Shown here one piece after another: positions 24,563 through 32,796 of a stretch of 64,000 nt of DNA. The notes under the pieces are model-generated. The model was not told where the DNA came from and searched no databases. It saw only the letters and a list, made by a program, of their open reading frames with translations. The translations under genes and the position numbers were made by a program. Each line of letters starts with the position of its first letter. The first letter of the stretch is position 1. The DNA comes from an uncultured Clostridia bacterium (GTDB lineage Bacteria > Bacillota > Clostridia > Christensenellales > Borkfalkiaceae), in the NCBI GenBank assembly GCA_944368775.1, contig CALVXB010000012.1, positions 1 to 64,000 on the forward strand, in the 5' to 3' direction.

Positions 24563-26443
24563 ATGACCGCACCCAATAAAGCGGGGCGCGCCGCGAACGC
24601 GGCCGCAAGGCTGCGGATGCCCGCGCTCGCGCTGCTGCTGCTCTTTCTGCTGCTCGCCCTGCTCCCCCTGCTGCCCGCCCGCACGGCGCGCGCATCGTAC
24701 GCGGGGTACACCTACACGAACTACGCCGTGACGGCGACCTACCGCGAGGGGCGCACCTTCCGCGTCGAGGAGCGCATCGACGTGTACTACGAGACGGGCG
24801 GCGGGCACGGCATCTACCGCACCCTGCCCGTCAACAGCGGCGAGCGGTACGCCGCCATCGAGGGCGACGTCGCCGACATCGAGACGGATGACGACTTCCT
24901 CACCGTCTATTTGGGGGATGAAAGCGACTTCATCTACGCGGGCGACACGCGCTCGTACACCTTTTCGTACGACTTCGAGCTGCCCGTCGGGAGCGAGCGA
25001 GACAGCTTCCAATTCAATATCCTCGGAACGGGCATGGAAGCGCCGAGCGAGCGGTTCGTCGGGCGGATGATCGTGCCCTTCAAACCGACGAACGCGACTG
25101 TGTACGCGGGCAGCTACGGCGATACGGACGGCAGCCCGCTCGCCTGGACGCAGACGGAGGACGGCTACGAGCTGTACTACGAGGCGGAGGACGTCTCCCC
25201 CTACAGCGGTGTGACCTTCGCCGTCGACTTTGCCGCGGGGACGCTGCCCGGCACTTCGCTTTCGGCGGCGGAGATCGGCATGATCGCCGCGGCTGCGGCC
25301 GTCGCCGCGCTCGCCGTTTTGCTCGCGCTGCTGCTGCCGCGCGGTCGGGTGGTGCCCGTCGTCAACTTTTCCCCGCCCGCAAACATGGACCCGCTGCAGA
25401 TGGGCTACCGCATCGACTTAAAGGCGAGCAACGAGGACGTGACGTCGCTGCTCTTTTACCTCGCCGACAAGGGGCACATCTCCATCGACATGGAGAACGA
25501 AAAGGACCCCAAGTTCGTCCGCCGCGACCCCCTGCCCGAAAGCGCGCCCCATTACCTGAAAACCTTTTACGCCGACCTGTTCAAGGGCCGCGACGAGGTG
25601 CGCGCCGACGACCTCAGATACAAATTCTACAAGACGACGGAGTTCGTGCGCGGCGCCGTCTCGCGCGAGAACAAGACCTTTTTCCGCAGCGCGAACACGG
25701 CGGTCGCCCTCGCGCTCGCCATCGCGGCCGGGCTGTTGGGGCTGATCGCACCCCTCGTCGCCTCCCTCGCGGCGGGGCTGGGCGTCTCCTTTTTCGACCT
25801 GCTGCTGCGCGGTGCGCCCATGGCGCTTGCGGCCGCCGTCTGCTACGCCGTCGGACATACCGCCATCCGCCACTCCGTCAAGTGGGGCACGGGCAAGACG
25901 GCCGCCTACGCGCTGCTCGCGCTGCCCGTTGCGGCGGCGGGCGCGACCATATTCTGCTTTGCCGTGCCCGCCTTTTTGATGGGAACGACCGCCAAAGCAG
26001 CCCTGTGCGCCTGTCTGGCGGCGGCGATGATCGCCGCGCCCTGGTGCAACCGCCGCAAGGCCGACTACCTGCGCGAGCTGGGCGAGATCGCCGGCTTTGC
26101 GAGCTTTATCCGCCTCGCCGAAAAGGACAGGCTGGAGGCCATGCTCGCCGAGGACCCCGCCTTTTACTATCATATTCTGCCCTACGCGCAGGTGCTTGGC
26201 ATCTCGGATATTTGGGAAGATAAATTCCGCGACCTCGCCGTGCAGCCGCCCGCGTGGCTGACCCATTGCCCGAGCGCCTACAACATTCTGATCTTCCACT
26301 CCTTCTACCGCAGGACGTCCTCTATGATGGCGCAGAGCATGAGCGTGCACCCTTCCTCGAAGGGCGGCTCGGGCGGCGGCTTCGGCGGCGGGGGCGGCTT
26401 CTCCGGCGGCGGCTTCGGCGGCGGCGGCGGGGGGAGATGGTGA
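24563..26443 (+). CDS. DUF2207 membrane protein with Gly-rich tail
   Basis: 626 residues. A signal-like helix (about 22-44) leads into an extracytoplasmic DUF2207 domain (A-S-Y-A-G-Y-T-Y-T-N-Y-x-V to about 230, with the family's R-V-E-E-R-I-D-V-Y-Y and G-I-Y-R-T-L-P strands). A second helix is near 235-260, then a cytoplasmic part, then a cluster of helices about 370-490. The C-terminus is S-S-K-G-G-S-G-G-G-F-G-G-G-G-G-F, the glycine run typical of this family. It ends the lemA operon; a terminator follows at 26502-26550. Confidence 0.93.
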   Translation: MTAPNKAGRAANAAARLRMPALALLLLFLLLALLPLLPARTARASYAGYTYTNYAVTATYREGRTFRVEERIDVYYETGGGHGIYRTLPVNSGERYAAIEGDVADIETDDDFLTVYLGDESDFIYAGDTRSYTFSYDFELPVGSERDSFQFNILGTGMEAPSERFVGRMIVPFKPTNATVYAGSYGDTDGSPLAWTQTEDGYELYYEAEDVSPYSGVTFAVDFAAGTLPGTSLSAAEIGMIAAAAAVAALAVLLALLLPRGRVVPVVNFSPPANMDPLQMGYRIDLKASNEDVTSLLFYLADKGHISIDMENEKDPKFVRRDPLPESAPHYLKTFYADLFKGRDEVRADDLRYKFYKTTEFVRGAVSRENKTFFRSANTAVALALAIAAGLLGLIAPLVASLAAGLGVSFFDLLLRGAPMALAAAVCYAVGHTAIRHSVKWGTGKTAAYALLALPVAAAGATIFCFAVPAFLMGTTAKAALCACLAAAMIAAPWCNRRKADYLRELGEIAGFASFIRLAEKDRLEAMLAEDPAFYYHILPYAQVLGISDIWEDKFRDLAVQPPAWLTHCPSAYNILIFHSFYRRTSSMMAQSMSVHPSSKGGSGGGFGGGGGFSGGGFGGGGGGRW

Positions 26444-26501
26444 AAAGGCTCGGAGATTTCTCGGCGAGCTGACGCCTGCGAAATCTTCCGATCATAGAGA
26501 C

Positions 26502-26550
26502 AACCCGCTGTTCGCAGCTATTGCTGCTCGGCAGCGGGTTTTCTCTCTTT
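26502..26550 (+). terminator. Terminator of the lemA operon
   Basis: AACCCGCTG (26502-26510) pairs with CAGCGGGTT (26532-26540), then TTCTCTCTTT. Its right arm is also the outer end of the large inverted repeat at 26531-26893, so the two folds exclude each other. Confidence 0.75.
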
Positions 26551-26893
26551 GCGCGACAATGAAGGGCACACCTTTAAGAAGTCGCGCAAATTCACTCTTT
26601 CCTCTGAAGCCTAACGGCAAATACAGTGCGCTGGCGGAAAAGTGTGATTTTCCTTGCGCGAGTGATTTTAATAAAAATTACTCGAAAAAGCGGAAATCGC
26701 AATTTTCGCTTTTTCACAAAAAGCGGCAACGCCGTGCTAAAATAAATTATTGAATTTCTCGAAAAAGCAAAAACCGCGCTTTTTGCTTTTTCCCCCAATT
26801 TGCCGTAAGGCTTTCGGGAAGAGGGTGAAGCTGCGCGATTTTTTAACGGTGTGCCCCTAAAATATCGCGCGGCGAGGGAGAAAACGCCGCTGC
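26531..26893. repeat. Large imperfect inverted repeat with internal hairpins
   Basis: The left arm (26531-26622) and the right arm (26797-26893) are reverse complements over about 92 bases, at roughly 75-80 percent by eye. The best part is the stretch from GGGCACACC to ACGGCAAAT. The core has an AT-rich hairpin with GAAAAAGCG/CGCTTTTTC arms (26684-26715) and a perfect 13-bp hairpin (26761-26792). No clear flanking target duplication and no transposase gene are seen. It resembles a decayed miniature inverted-repeat element or a very long structured RNA. Confidence 0.65.
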
Positions 26894-27038
26894 GTACCAT
26901 AAGGGCTCCCAAAAAGTATCGAAGAACTTTTTGTGAAGAGGAGGAGCCGCCGAGCACGCCGAGCCTTTTGCAAAATGCAAAAGGCGGGCAAGCGAAGGCG
27001 GGCGACGACGATCACGGCGGTGTCTCCCTCAAATCACG

Positions 27039-27070
27039 ACTTTTTGTTTTAACAGCTTAAAACAAAAAGT
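27039..27070 (-). terminator. Probable bidirectional terminator after gpsA
   Basis: Perfect 14-bp AT-rich arms, ACTTTTTGTTTTAA and its complement, with a four-base loop. It lies nine bases past the gpsA stop. It has no GC core, so it is weaker than the other terminators of the window. Confidence 0.5.
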
Positions 27071-27079
27071 GTGAACATT

Positions 27080-28072
27080 TCAAAACTCAAATTTCGTATC
27101 CCTCGAAAACAGCTGCGCGATGCGGTCCATGCACAGCTTGCGCGAGTCTTCGCCCTCCTGCGGCGCGGCGAAGCACACGTCGTACACCGCCTCGGTGATG
27201 GGCAGCTCGACGCCCAGCTCGTTTCCGAGCTTTTTCATGGCGGCGGCCGTCATGACGCCCTCGGCGAGCTTGCCGAACTTTTGCCCCTTGACGAGCATTT
27301 CCCCATACATACGGTTGTGCGAGTGGCGCGAAAAGAGGGTGGTCTCGTAGTCGCCTAAATGCGCGAGGCCGTAGGCGGAGAACTCGCTGCCGCCCAGCGC
27401 CTTGATCAGCCGCGCCACCTCGCGCGCGCCGCGCGACATGAGCGGCCCCTTGAGGGTGGACACGCCGCCGCCGTCGAGGATGCCCGCCGCGATGCCCATC
27501 ACGTTTTTCGCCGCCGCGCCGATCTCGGTGCCGATGACGTCGTTGCCGTAATAAAAGCGGATGAGCTCGCTCTTGAAGTCGTCGGCGAGCATCTTTTTGA
27601 GCGCGGTGTCGTACCCGTCGACGACCATGCAGTTGGGGATGCCGGCGGTAAAATCTTGTATGTGCCCCGGCCCCACCCAGACGGCGATGCGCTCTTTGGC
27701 GATGCCCGCCTCGATGAGGATCTGCGAGAGCCGCTCGCCCGTGTCCGCCTCGATGCCCTTCATGCACAGCACGAAGATCTTATCCGAGACGTCGGCGGCC
27801 TCCTTGATGCGGCGGATAAAGCCGCGCAGCCCCTGCGAGCTGATGGAGATGATGACGATCTCCGCCCGCGCGACGGCGGCGGCGAGGTCGCAGGTAAGGG
27901 TGATGGACTTATCCAACGTCACATACTCGTTTTTGCCCGTATTTTTGAGGACTTGGTAAGAATAATCTTCCTCCGGGCCCCACGACCATACTTCTTTTCC
28001 CTTTTTGGTAGCGAGATACCAGGCGATGAAGGACCCCCAGCGCCCGCAGCCGAGAACGGAAATTTTTTGCAT
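27080..28072 (-). CDS. gpsA: NAD(P)H-dependent glycerol-3-phosphate dehydrogenase
   Basis: 330 residues from the ATG at 28072 behind AGGGAGG. The N-terminal Rossmann motif is V-L-G-C-G-R-W-G-S. The C-terminal family blocks are visible: E-I-G-A-A-A-K-N-V-M-G-I-A-A-G (catalytic Lys region), L-M-S-R-G-A-R-E, G-L-A-H-L-G-D-Y-E-T-T, S-R-x-N-R-M-Y-G-E. It makes sn-glycerol 3-phosphate from dihydroxyacetone phosphate for phospholipids. It is divergent: the usual SGP-(N/S)-x-A-x-E block reads V-G-P-G-H-I-Q-D. Last gene of the mrnC...recR run, 35 bases after recR. Confidence 0.88.
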   Translation of the reverse strand: MQKISVLGCGRWGSFIAWYLATKKGKEVWSWGPEEDYSYQVLKNTGKNEYVTLDKSITLTCDLAAAVARAEIVIISISSQGLRGFIRRIKEAADVSDKIFVLCMKGIEADTGERLSQILIEAGIAKERIAVWVGPGHIQDFTAGIPNCMVVDGYDTALKKMLADDFKSELIRFYYGNDVIGTEIGAAAKNVMGIAAGILDGGGVSTLKGPLMSRGAREVARLIKALGGSEFSAYGLAHLGDYETTLFSRHSHNRMYGEMLVKGQKFGKLAEGVMTAAAMKKLGNELGVELPITEAVYDVCFAAPQEGEDSRKLCMDRIAQLFSRDTKFEF

Positions 28073-28107
28073 AGCGACCTCCCTGATCGTAGAGTAAAGT
28101 TTCCCCG

Positions 28108-28701
28108 TCACAGCTCTTTGCGCTCGTTGAAGGCGCGCGAGAGGGTGACGTCGTCTGTGTATTCGATCTCCGAGCCGACGGGGATGCCGCGGCTCAGCCG
28201 CGTGACGCGCACGCCCAGCGGCTTGATGAGTTTGGCGATGTACAGCGCGGTGGCATCCCCCTCCACGTCGGGATTGGTGGCGAGGATGACCTCCTCGACC
28301 TTGCCCTCGCCGACGCGGGCGAGCAGCTCGCGGATGCGGATGTCGTTGGGGCCGACCCCCTCCATCGGGTTGATGACCCCGTGCAGCACATGGTACACGC
28401 CGCGGTATTCGCGCAGTTTTTCCAGCGCGATGACGTCTTTGGGTTCCTTGACCACGCAGATGGTGCGCCCGTCGCGCTCTTTGCAGATGTCGCACACGTC
28501 GCCCTCAGTGAAGTTTCCGCACACCTTGCAGTAATGCACCTTGCGCTTGGCGGAAAGGATGGCGTCTGCGAAGGCGCGCGCCTCCTCCTCGGGCATATCG
28601 ATGACGCGGTAGGCGTACCGCTGCGCCGTCTTTTTGCCCACGCCGGGCAGCTTGGAGAACTCGTTGATCAGCCGCCCGATGGGCTCGATGTACACCTGCA
28701 T
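28108..28701 (-). CDS. recR: Recombination mediator RecR
   Basis: 197 residues, normal RecR length. Order seen: helix-hairpin-helix ([14 protein letters not shown]), a four-cysteine zinc finger (C-K-V-C-G-N-F ... C-D-I-C), then the Toprim domain ([25 protein letters not shown]) and a C-terminal Walker-like end. It acts with RecF/RecO to load RecA at gaps. It starts three bases after the ebfC stop. Confidence 0.97.
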   Translation of the reverse strand: MQVYIEPIGRLINEFSKLPGVGKKTAQRYAYRVIDMPEEEARAFADAILSAKRKVHYCKVCGNFTEGDVCDICKERDGRTICVVKEPKDVIALEKLREYRGVYHVLHGVINPMEGVGPNDIRIRELLARVGEGKVEEVILATNPDVEGDATALYIAKLIKPLGVRVTRLSRGIPVGSEIEYTDDVTLSRAFNERKEL

Positions 28702-28704
28702 GGC

Positions 28705-29043
28705 TTACAGCAGGCCTCCCGCGCCGCCCAGCGCCCCGAACGGCGCCATCTTCTCTTTATACACGGCGTCCGCCTTGGCGTAGCCGTCGTTGATGGCGGC
28801 GAGGATGAGGTCCTCGAGCATCTCGACGTCTTCTGGGTCGACCACCTTGGGGTCCAGCTCGATGCCGTCGATCTTCTTTTTCGCGTTCATGTAGACGACG
28901 ACCGCCTCGCCGCCGCTCGTGCCGACGATCTCCCAATCGTCGAGCAGCTTTTCCGTCTCCTGAAGCTGCTCCTGCATCTTTTGCGCCTGCTTCATTAAAT
29001 TCTGCATATTGCCGCCGCCCATGCCGCCTTTGAATCCTGCCAT
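28705..29043 (-). CDS. ebfC: YbaB/EbfC nucleoid-associated protein
   Basis: 112 residues. The N-terminus is Gly/Met-rich (M-A-G-F-K-G-G-M-G-G-G-N-M-Q-N-L-M-K-Q-A-Q-K-M-Q), followed by the family core G-T-S-G-G-E-A-V-V-V-Y-M-N-A and L-E-D-L-I-L-A-A-I-N-D. It is a small dimeric DNA-binding protein normally lying between dnaX and recR, as here. AGGAGTGACAGGACA precedes the ATG. Confidence 0.95.
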   Translation of the reverse strand: MAGFKGGMGGGNMQNLMKQAQKMQEQLQETEKLLDDWEIVGTSGGEAVVVYMNAKKKIDGIELDPKVVDPEDVEMLEDLILAAINDGYAKADAVYKEKMAPFGALGGAGGLL

Positions 29044-29114
29044 TGTCCTGTCACTCCTGTTTTTGTTATTGAATTACTCGCAAGGGGCAAGCCGCCCCCC
29101 CTTTTTTTTGCTCT

Positions 29115-30881
29115 CTATTTGACCTCGATGTCTGCATCGGGGAAATTTTTGCGCAGTTGCTCGACGCCCGCCTCGAAGGGGTCCTTCTGCTCCCCCTTGC
29201 GGCGGATCTCGAAGCTGCGGATGCCGATAGCGGCGAGCGCCGCCTGCACGTTTTTGTAGTTGTCCGCGCTGTTCAAGCGGCGGAAGATGGTGTCGCTGTC
29301 CGTCGTGAGGATGAAGGTGTCCCCTTCAAACGCCGTTTCCAGGTCTTGGCACATGGTGAACAGCACGCCGCTCTTGACGTTGCGCCGCAGCGAGCGGCGG
29401 AAGTACGCCCCCGCCTTGGCGCGGTTTTCGGGCGCGAGCGCGTCCACCGCCGCTTGTTCCTCCCGCCGCAGCGAGGGGGCGGGGGGCGGAGGCGCGGCGT
29501 ACGCCGCGCCGAATTCTTCGGGTGGGGCGTCCGCGTCGGAGATCTCCTGCATCCACGCCGGCTGCGCGGCGGGTGCCGTCTGCGCGCGGGGCGCGGGTGC
29601 CTGTTCATAGAAGGCTTGCTGCTGCGCGGCCGTGCCCCGTTCTGCGGCAGCCTGCGCGGGAGCGCTCTCCTCCCGCTCTGCCGCCGCAGGTGAGGGCGCC
29701 GCCTGCGCGGGGCGGGCAGCGGCAAAGGCGCCGGACGCGAGCTTCCCTTCCAAAATATCCAGCCTCCGCGCGAGGGTGAGCACATCTAAGTCGGCGGCGG
29801 GCAGACAAGCCTTGACCAGCGCCGTTTCGAGCACGATGCGCGGGGAAGATGTGTAGCGCAGCGCCGACTCGAGCTCGGCGAAGATCTCGCAGCAGCGCAG
29901 CAGCTTGCGCCCGTCTGCCCTGCCCGCGATGCGTTTGACCTCGGCGTACAGCTCGGCGGGCAGGCCGAGCACGGCGTTGCCGTCGCGGCAGGTGGCCGCG
30001 ACCACGCAGCGGTTGAGGAAGACGAGCAGGTCCTTGGCGAGCACGCCCACCCCCTTGCCGGAGGCGACGATATGCTCTGCCTGCTCGAGGGCGGCAGCGG
30101 CGTCGTCGGTGAGCACCGCCTCGCCCAGCTTGGCGATCTCGGTGAAGTCGGCGCTGCCCAGCACCGCGTTGACGTCTGCATAGGTGAGCTTGCCGCGGCT
30201 GTACGAGATGCACATATCGGCGACGGAGAGGCTGTCGCGCATGCTGCCCGCGCCCGCGCGGGCGATGGCGGAGACCGCCTCCTCCTCGTACTGCTTGCCG
30301 ACGGCGGCGAAGATCTCTTTGAGCCGCGCCTCGATGTCTGCCTGCGGGATGAGCTTGAAGTCGAAGCGCATACAGCGGGAGAGGATGGTGGCGGGCAGCT
30401 TGTGCGGCTCGGTCGTCGCGAGGATGAACACCGCGTGCGCGGGCGGCTCTTCGAGCGTCTTGAGCAGCGCGTTGAAGGCGGAATCGGAGAGCATATGCAC
30501 TTCGTCGATGATGTACACCTTGTACCGCCCGGACACGGGGGGATACTGCACCTTTTCGCGCAGATCGCGCATCTCGTTGACGCCGTTGTTGGAGGCGGCG
30601 TCGATCTCGGCGATGTCGAGGTTAGAAGGGTCGGCGAGGGCGCGGCAGACGTCGCACTCCCCGCAGGGCGAGCCCTCTTTGGGGTGCAGGCAGTTGATCG
30701 CCCGCGCGAAGATCTTGGCGGTGCTCGTCTTGCCCGTGCCGCGCGGCCCGCAGAAGAGATAGGCGTGGCCGATGCGGCCCGTCTCGATCTGGTTTTGCAG
30801 GATGCGCACGATGTGTTCTTGCCGCACCAACTCGCCCAGCGTCTGCGGGCGGAAGGCGCGGTAGAGCGCCTTGTATGCCAT
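29115..30881 (-). CDS. dnaX: DNA polymerase III subunit gamma/tau
   Basis: 588 residues. Clamp-loader AAA+ module: Y-K-A-L-Y-R-A-F-R-P start, Walker A G-P-R-G-T-G-K-T-S, zinc cysteines in C-G-E-C-D-V-C, Walker B I-I-D-E-V-H-M, sensor A-T-T-E-P-H-K-L-P-A-T-I-L-S-R-C. Residues about 375-475 are an Ala/Pro/Gln linker, and the last 110 are the tau-type C-terminal part. It starts 12 bases after the sigma-factor stop. No A-rich slippery stretch for a programmed gamma frameshift was noticed. Confidence 0.97.
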   Translation of the reverse strand: MAYKALYRAFRPQTLGELVRQEHIVRILQNQIETGRIGHAYLFCGPRGTGKTSTAKIFARAINCLHPKEGSPCGECDVCRALADPSNLDIAEIDAASNNGVNEMRDLREKVQYPPVSGRYKVYIIDEVHMLSDSAFNALLKTLEEPPAHAVFILATTEPHKLPATILSRCMRFDFKLIPQADIEARLKEIFAAVGKQYEEEAVSAIARAGAGSMRDSLSVADMCISYSRGKLTYADVNAVLGSADFTEIAKLGEAVLTDDAAAALEQAEHIVASGKGVGVLAKDLLVFLNRCVVAATCRDGNAVLGLPAELYAEVKRIAGRADGRKLLRCCEIFAELESALRYTSSPRIVLETALVKACLPAADLDVLTLARRLDILEGKLASGAFAAARPAQAAPSPAAAEREESAPAQAAAERGTAAQQQAFYEQAPAPRAQTAPAAQPAWMQEISDADAPPEEFGAAYAAPPPPAPSLRREEQAAVDALAPENRAKAGAYFRRSLRRNVKSGVLFTMCQDLETAFEGDTFILTTDSDTIFRRLNSADNYKNVQAALAAIGIRSFEIRRKGEQKDPFEAGVEQLRKNFPDADIEVK

Positions 30882-30893
30882 AGCGTTCCTCCT

Positions 30894-31463
30894 CTATTGT
30901 CCGTTCTTTTGCCCCAGCAGCGCCGCCGCCTTGCGCTTGGCGCGCTGCACGGCGTTTTCGGCGCTCTTTTCGGTGCGCCCCTCCCGCGCGGCGATCTCGG
31001 CGATGCTCAATCCTTCCATATATAAGGTGAGCGCGCGGTATTCGGCGGGGGAAAGCGCCCCGCGCAGGCGTGCCAAAAACTCGCTGCGCTCCTCGTCGCC
31101 GATGAGCAGCGCCTCCGGGTCGACGGAGGGGTACAGCCTCTCCCCCTCGTTTTCGGCGGGGAGGGGAACGGAGCGGTTGAGCGGCGCGTGCTTTTGCCGC
31201 GCCGCGCTGCGCACCGCGCCGATGATGCGGCGCTGGATGCACAGGTAGGCAAAATTTTTGAAGCTCATGCCCCCCGCGCGGTAGTCGCAGGCGGCGCGGT
31301 ACAGGCCGATCATCCCCTCCTGCGCGAGGTCCTCGGCGTCCCCGCCCGCGAGAAAGAAGGTGCGCGCGATGCCGCGCACGGTGTTTTTATAGCGGCGGAG
31401 CAGCTCTTCCATCGCCGCCTTGTCGCCCGCCTGCGCGGCGAGGGCGAGGCTCTCGTCGCTCAT
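30894..31463 (-). CDS. SigH-like RNA polymerase sigma factor
   Basis: 189 residues from the ATG overlapping the rlmB stop (ATGA). Region 2 is E-E-L-L-R-R-Y-K-N-T-V-R-G-I-A-R then G-G-D-A-E-D-L-A-Q-E-G-M-I-G-L-Y-R-A, and region 4 is L-S-P-A-E-Y-R-A-L-T-L-Y-M-E-G-L-S-I-A-E-I-A. Region 3 is absent, as in SigH/Spo0H. Position after mrnC-rlmB is where Bacillus and Clostridia keep sigH, the early stationary-phase and sporulation sigma factor. It is slightly short, and whether this organism sporulates cannot be told here. Confidence 0.88.
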   Translation of the reverse strand: MSDESLALAAQAGDKAAMEELLRRYKNTVRGIARTFFLAGGDAEDLAQEGMIGLYRAACDYRAGGMSFKNFAYLCIQRRIIGAVRSAARQKHAPLNRSVPLPAENEGERLYPSVDPEALLIGDEERSEFLARLRGALSPAEYRALTLYMEGLSIAEIAAREGRTEKSAENAVQRAKRKAAALLGQKNGQ

Positions 31464-32170
31464 CGCCGCTGCCGCACCGCCTCGTAGGCGGCGATGCCCA
31501 GCGCGACGGAGGCGTTGAGCGAGTTCACCTTGCCGTACAGCGGCAGGGAGAGGATCTTGTCGCACTTTTTGCGGGTGAGCGGGGAGATGCCCCTGTCCTC
31601 ACCCCCCACGACGAGCGCGACGTCGCCGGTGAGGTCGGCGGCGTAGATGTCCTCGCCGTCCGCCTCTAACCCGTACACCCAATAGCCGCTCTTTTGCAGC
31701 TGCTCGACGGCGTAGTTGACGCCGGGCACGCGCGCGACGCGCACGTGGTTGGCCGCGCCCTCGCTGATGCGCACGACCGCGCCCGTCACCTGCGCGCTCT
31801 TGTTTTTGGGGATGATGACCCCGTCTGCGCCCGCGCACTCGGCGACGCGCAGGATGCTGCCGAGGTTGTGCACGTCCTCCACGCCGTCGCAGACGATGAC
31901 CAGCCTGCCCCCCTCGCGGGGGCGGAGCAGCTCTTCGAGGTCGGCATAGGCGTAGTCGGAGACGTAGGCGATGACCCCCTGGTGGCGGCCGGACTCGCTC
32001 TCGCGGTCGAGCGCGCGCCCGTCCGCAAACTGGACGCGCACGTTCTTTTCGCGCGCTAAGGCGAAGATGCGGCCGGCGCTGCCCTCCGCGCCCTTCTGCA
32101 TGAGGATCTTGTCGATCTCTTTATCCGTCTTGAGCAGCTCTAATACGGCGTTTCTGCCTTCGATCTTCAT
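31460..32170 (-). CDS. rlmB: TrmH/SpoU-family RNA 2'-O-methyltransferase (RlmB-like)
   Basis: 236 residues. N-terminal substrate domain (E-G-R-N-A-V-L-E-L-L), then the SPOUT knot: N-L-G-S-I-L-R-V-A-E-C-A-G-A-D-G, V-V-G-G-E-D-R-G-I-S, L-P-L-Y-G-K-V-N-S-L-N-A-S-V-A. This is the 23S rRNA G2251-type family by layout. Both ends overlap their neighbours by ATGA, so translation is coupled. Confidence 0.93.
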   Translation of the reverse strand: MKIEGRNAVLELLKTDKEIDKILMQKGAEGSAGRIFALAREKNVRVQFADGRALDRESESGRHQGVIAYVSDYAYADLEELLRPREGGRLVIVCDGVEDVHNLGSILRVAECAGADGVIIPKNKSAQVTGAVVRISEGAANHVRVARVPGVNYAVEQLQKSGYWVYGLEADGEDIYAADLTGDVALVVGGEDRGISPLTRKKCDKILSLPLYGKVNSLNASVALGIAAYEAVRQRR

Positions 32171-32562
32171 AAAGTTTCTCCCGCAAACAGTTCGTCGATG
32201 CGCGCGTAGTCGCCGACGAGGTACAAAAACCCGACCACCGCCTCGAAGCCGGTCGAAATATTGTATTCGGCGACGGACGCGCTCTTGCTCTTGGTCGGCT
32301 TTTTGGCGTTGCGCCCGCGCAGGAAGATGTCTCGCTCCTCCTCGGTCAGCTTGGGCAGCACCCACTCGGCGAGCGCCGCCTGCCCCTTGGCCGAGACGCG
32401 CGCAGACGCCATCTTTTGCAGCGCGCCCGTCTTGTAGTCGGCGGCAAACACCAGCCCCTCGCGCACGTACAGCGACCAGACGGCGTCGCCGACAAAGGCG
32501 AGCACGACGGCGTTCATTCCCCGCGCGCGCTCGCGCGGCATGCTTTCGTTGAATCGGATCAT
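32167..32562 (-). CDS. mrnC: Mini-ribonuclease III
   Basis: 131 residues if the ATG at 32562 is used; later ATGs are at codons 8 and 16. The RNase III fold core V-L-A-F-V-G-D-A-V-W-S-L-Y-V-R and G-F-E-A-V-V-G-F-L-Y-L carries the catalytic acids; there is no dsRNA-binding domain, as expected. It matures 23S rRNA ends. The promoter places the first transcribed base at or next to the ATG of 32562, so the mRNA may be leaderless. Head of the seven-gene minus-strand run. Confidence 0.9.
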   Translation of the reverse strand: MIRFNESMPRERARGMNAVVLAFVGDAVWSLYVREGLVFAADYKTGALQKMASARVSAKGQAALAEWVLPKLTEEERDIFLRGRNAKKPTKSKSASVAEYNISTGFEAVVGFLYLVGDYARIDELFAGETL

Positions 32563-32568
32563 ACCGCC

Positions 32569-32597
32569 ATTATAGCACATCCGCGCGGAAATTTCAA
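32569..32597 (-). promoter_or_regulatory. Promoter of the mrnC...gpsA run, six bases from the start codon
   Basis: On the minus strand TTGAAA (32592-32597), a 17-base spacer and TATAAT (32569-32574, preceded by TGC). Six bases separate the -10 from ATG 32560-32562, so transcription should start at the A of the ATG. Confidence 0.85.
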
Positions 32598-32714
32598 TAA
32601 CCTTTCGCGCTTCTGCGCATTTTATTGCCGCGCAGCGCCGCCGACGCGAACAAACGCGCCCGCAGCCCCGCCGCGCCGACGCGAAAATTCTTCCAAAAAA
32701 TTTTTATGAAGGTA

Positions 32715-32795
32715 TTGACAGCCGCCGAGGCGCGTGATATAATACAGTTAGTACAGATGGTACAGTTAATGCAGACAGCTGCAAGGAGGTGACGA
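32715..32795 (+). promoter_or_regulatory. Promoter and likely operator of the YtrA-type operon
   Basis: TTGACA (32715-32720), a 17-base spacer and TATAAT (32738-32743). The next 25 bases carry two copies of TACAGTTA spaced 19 bases apart around GTAC-AGATG-GTAC. This is the right place for an autorepressor of the YtrA type. AAGGAGGTGA precedes the ATG at 32797. Confidence 0.8.
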
Positions 32796-32796
32796 T

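Larger units (their letters stand above)
26444..27079. other. Non-coding gap between convergent genes
   Basis: 636 bases with no convincing gene, although frames are open on both strands. Besides the terminator and the inverted repeat it holds two further perfect hairpins: 9-bp arms CCTTTTGCA/TGCAAAAGG (26964-26984), and 14-bp arms at 27039-27052 and 27057-27070. It is distinctly AT-richer than its flanks. Confidence 0.7.

Noticed and set aside
26592..26957. A 121-codon minus-strand frame in the intergenic gap
   Set aside because: It lies across the inverted repeat and hairpins; its composition reflects the repeats and it has no ribosome site.
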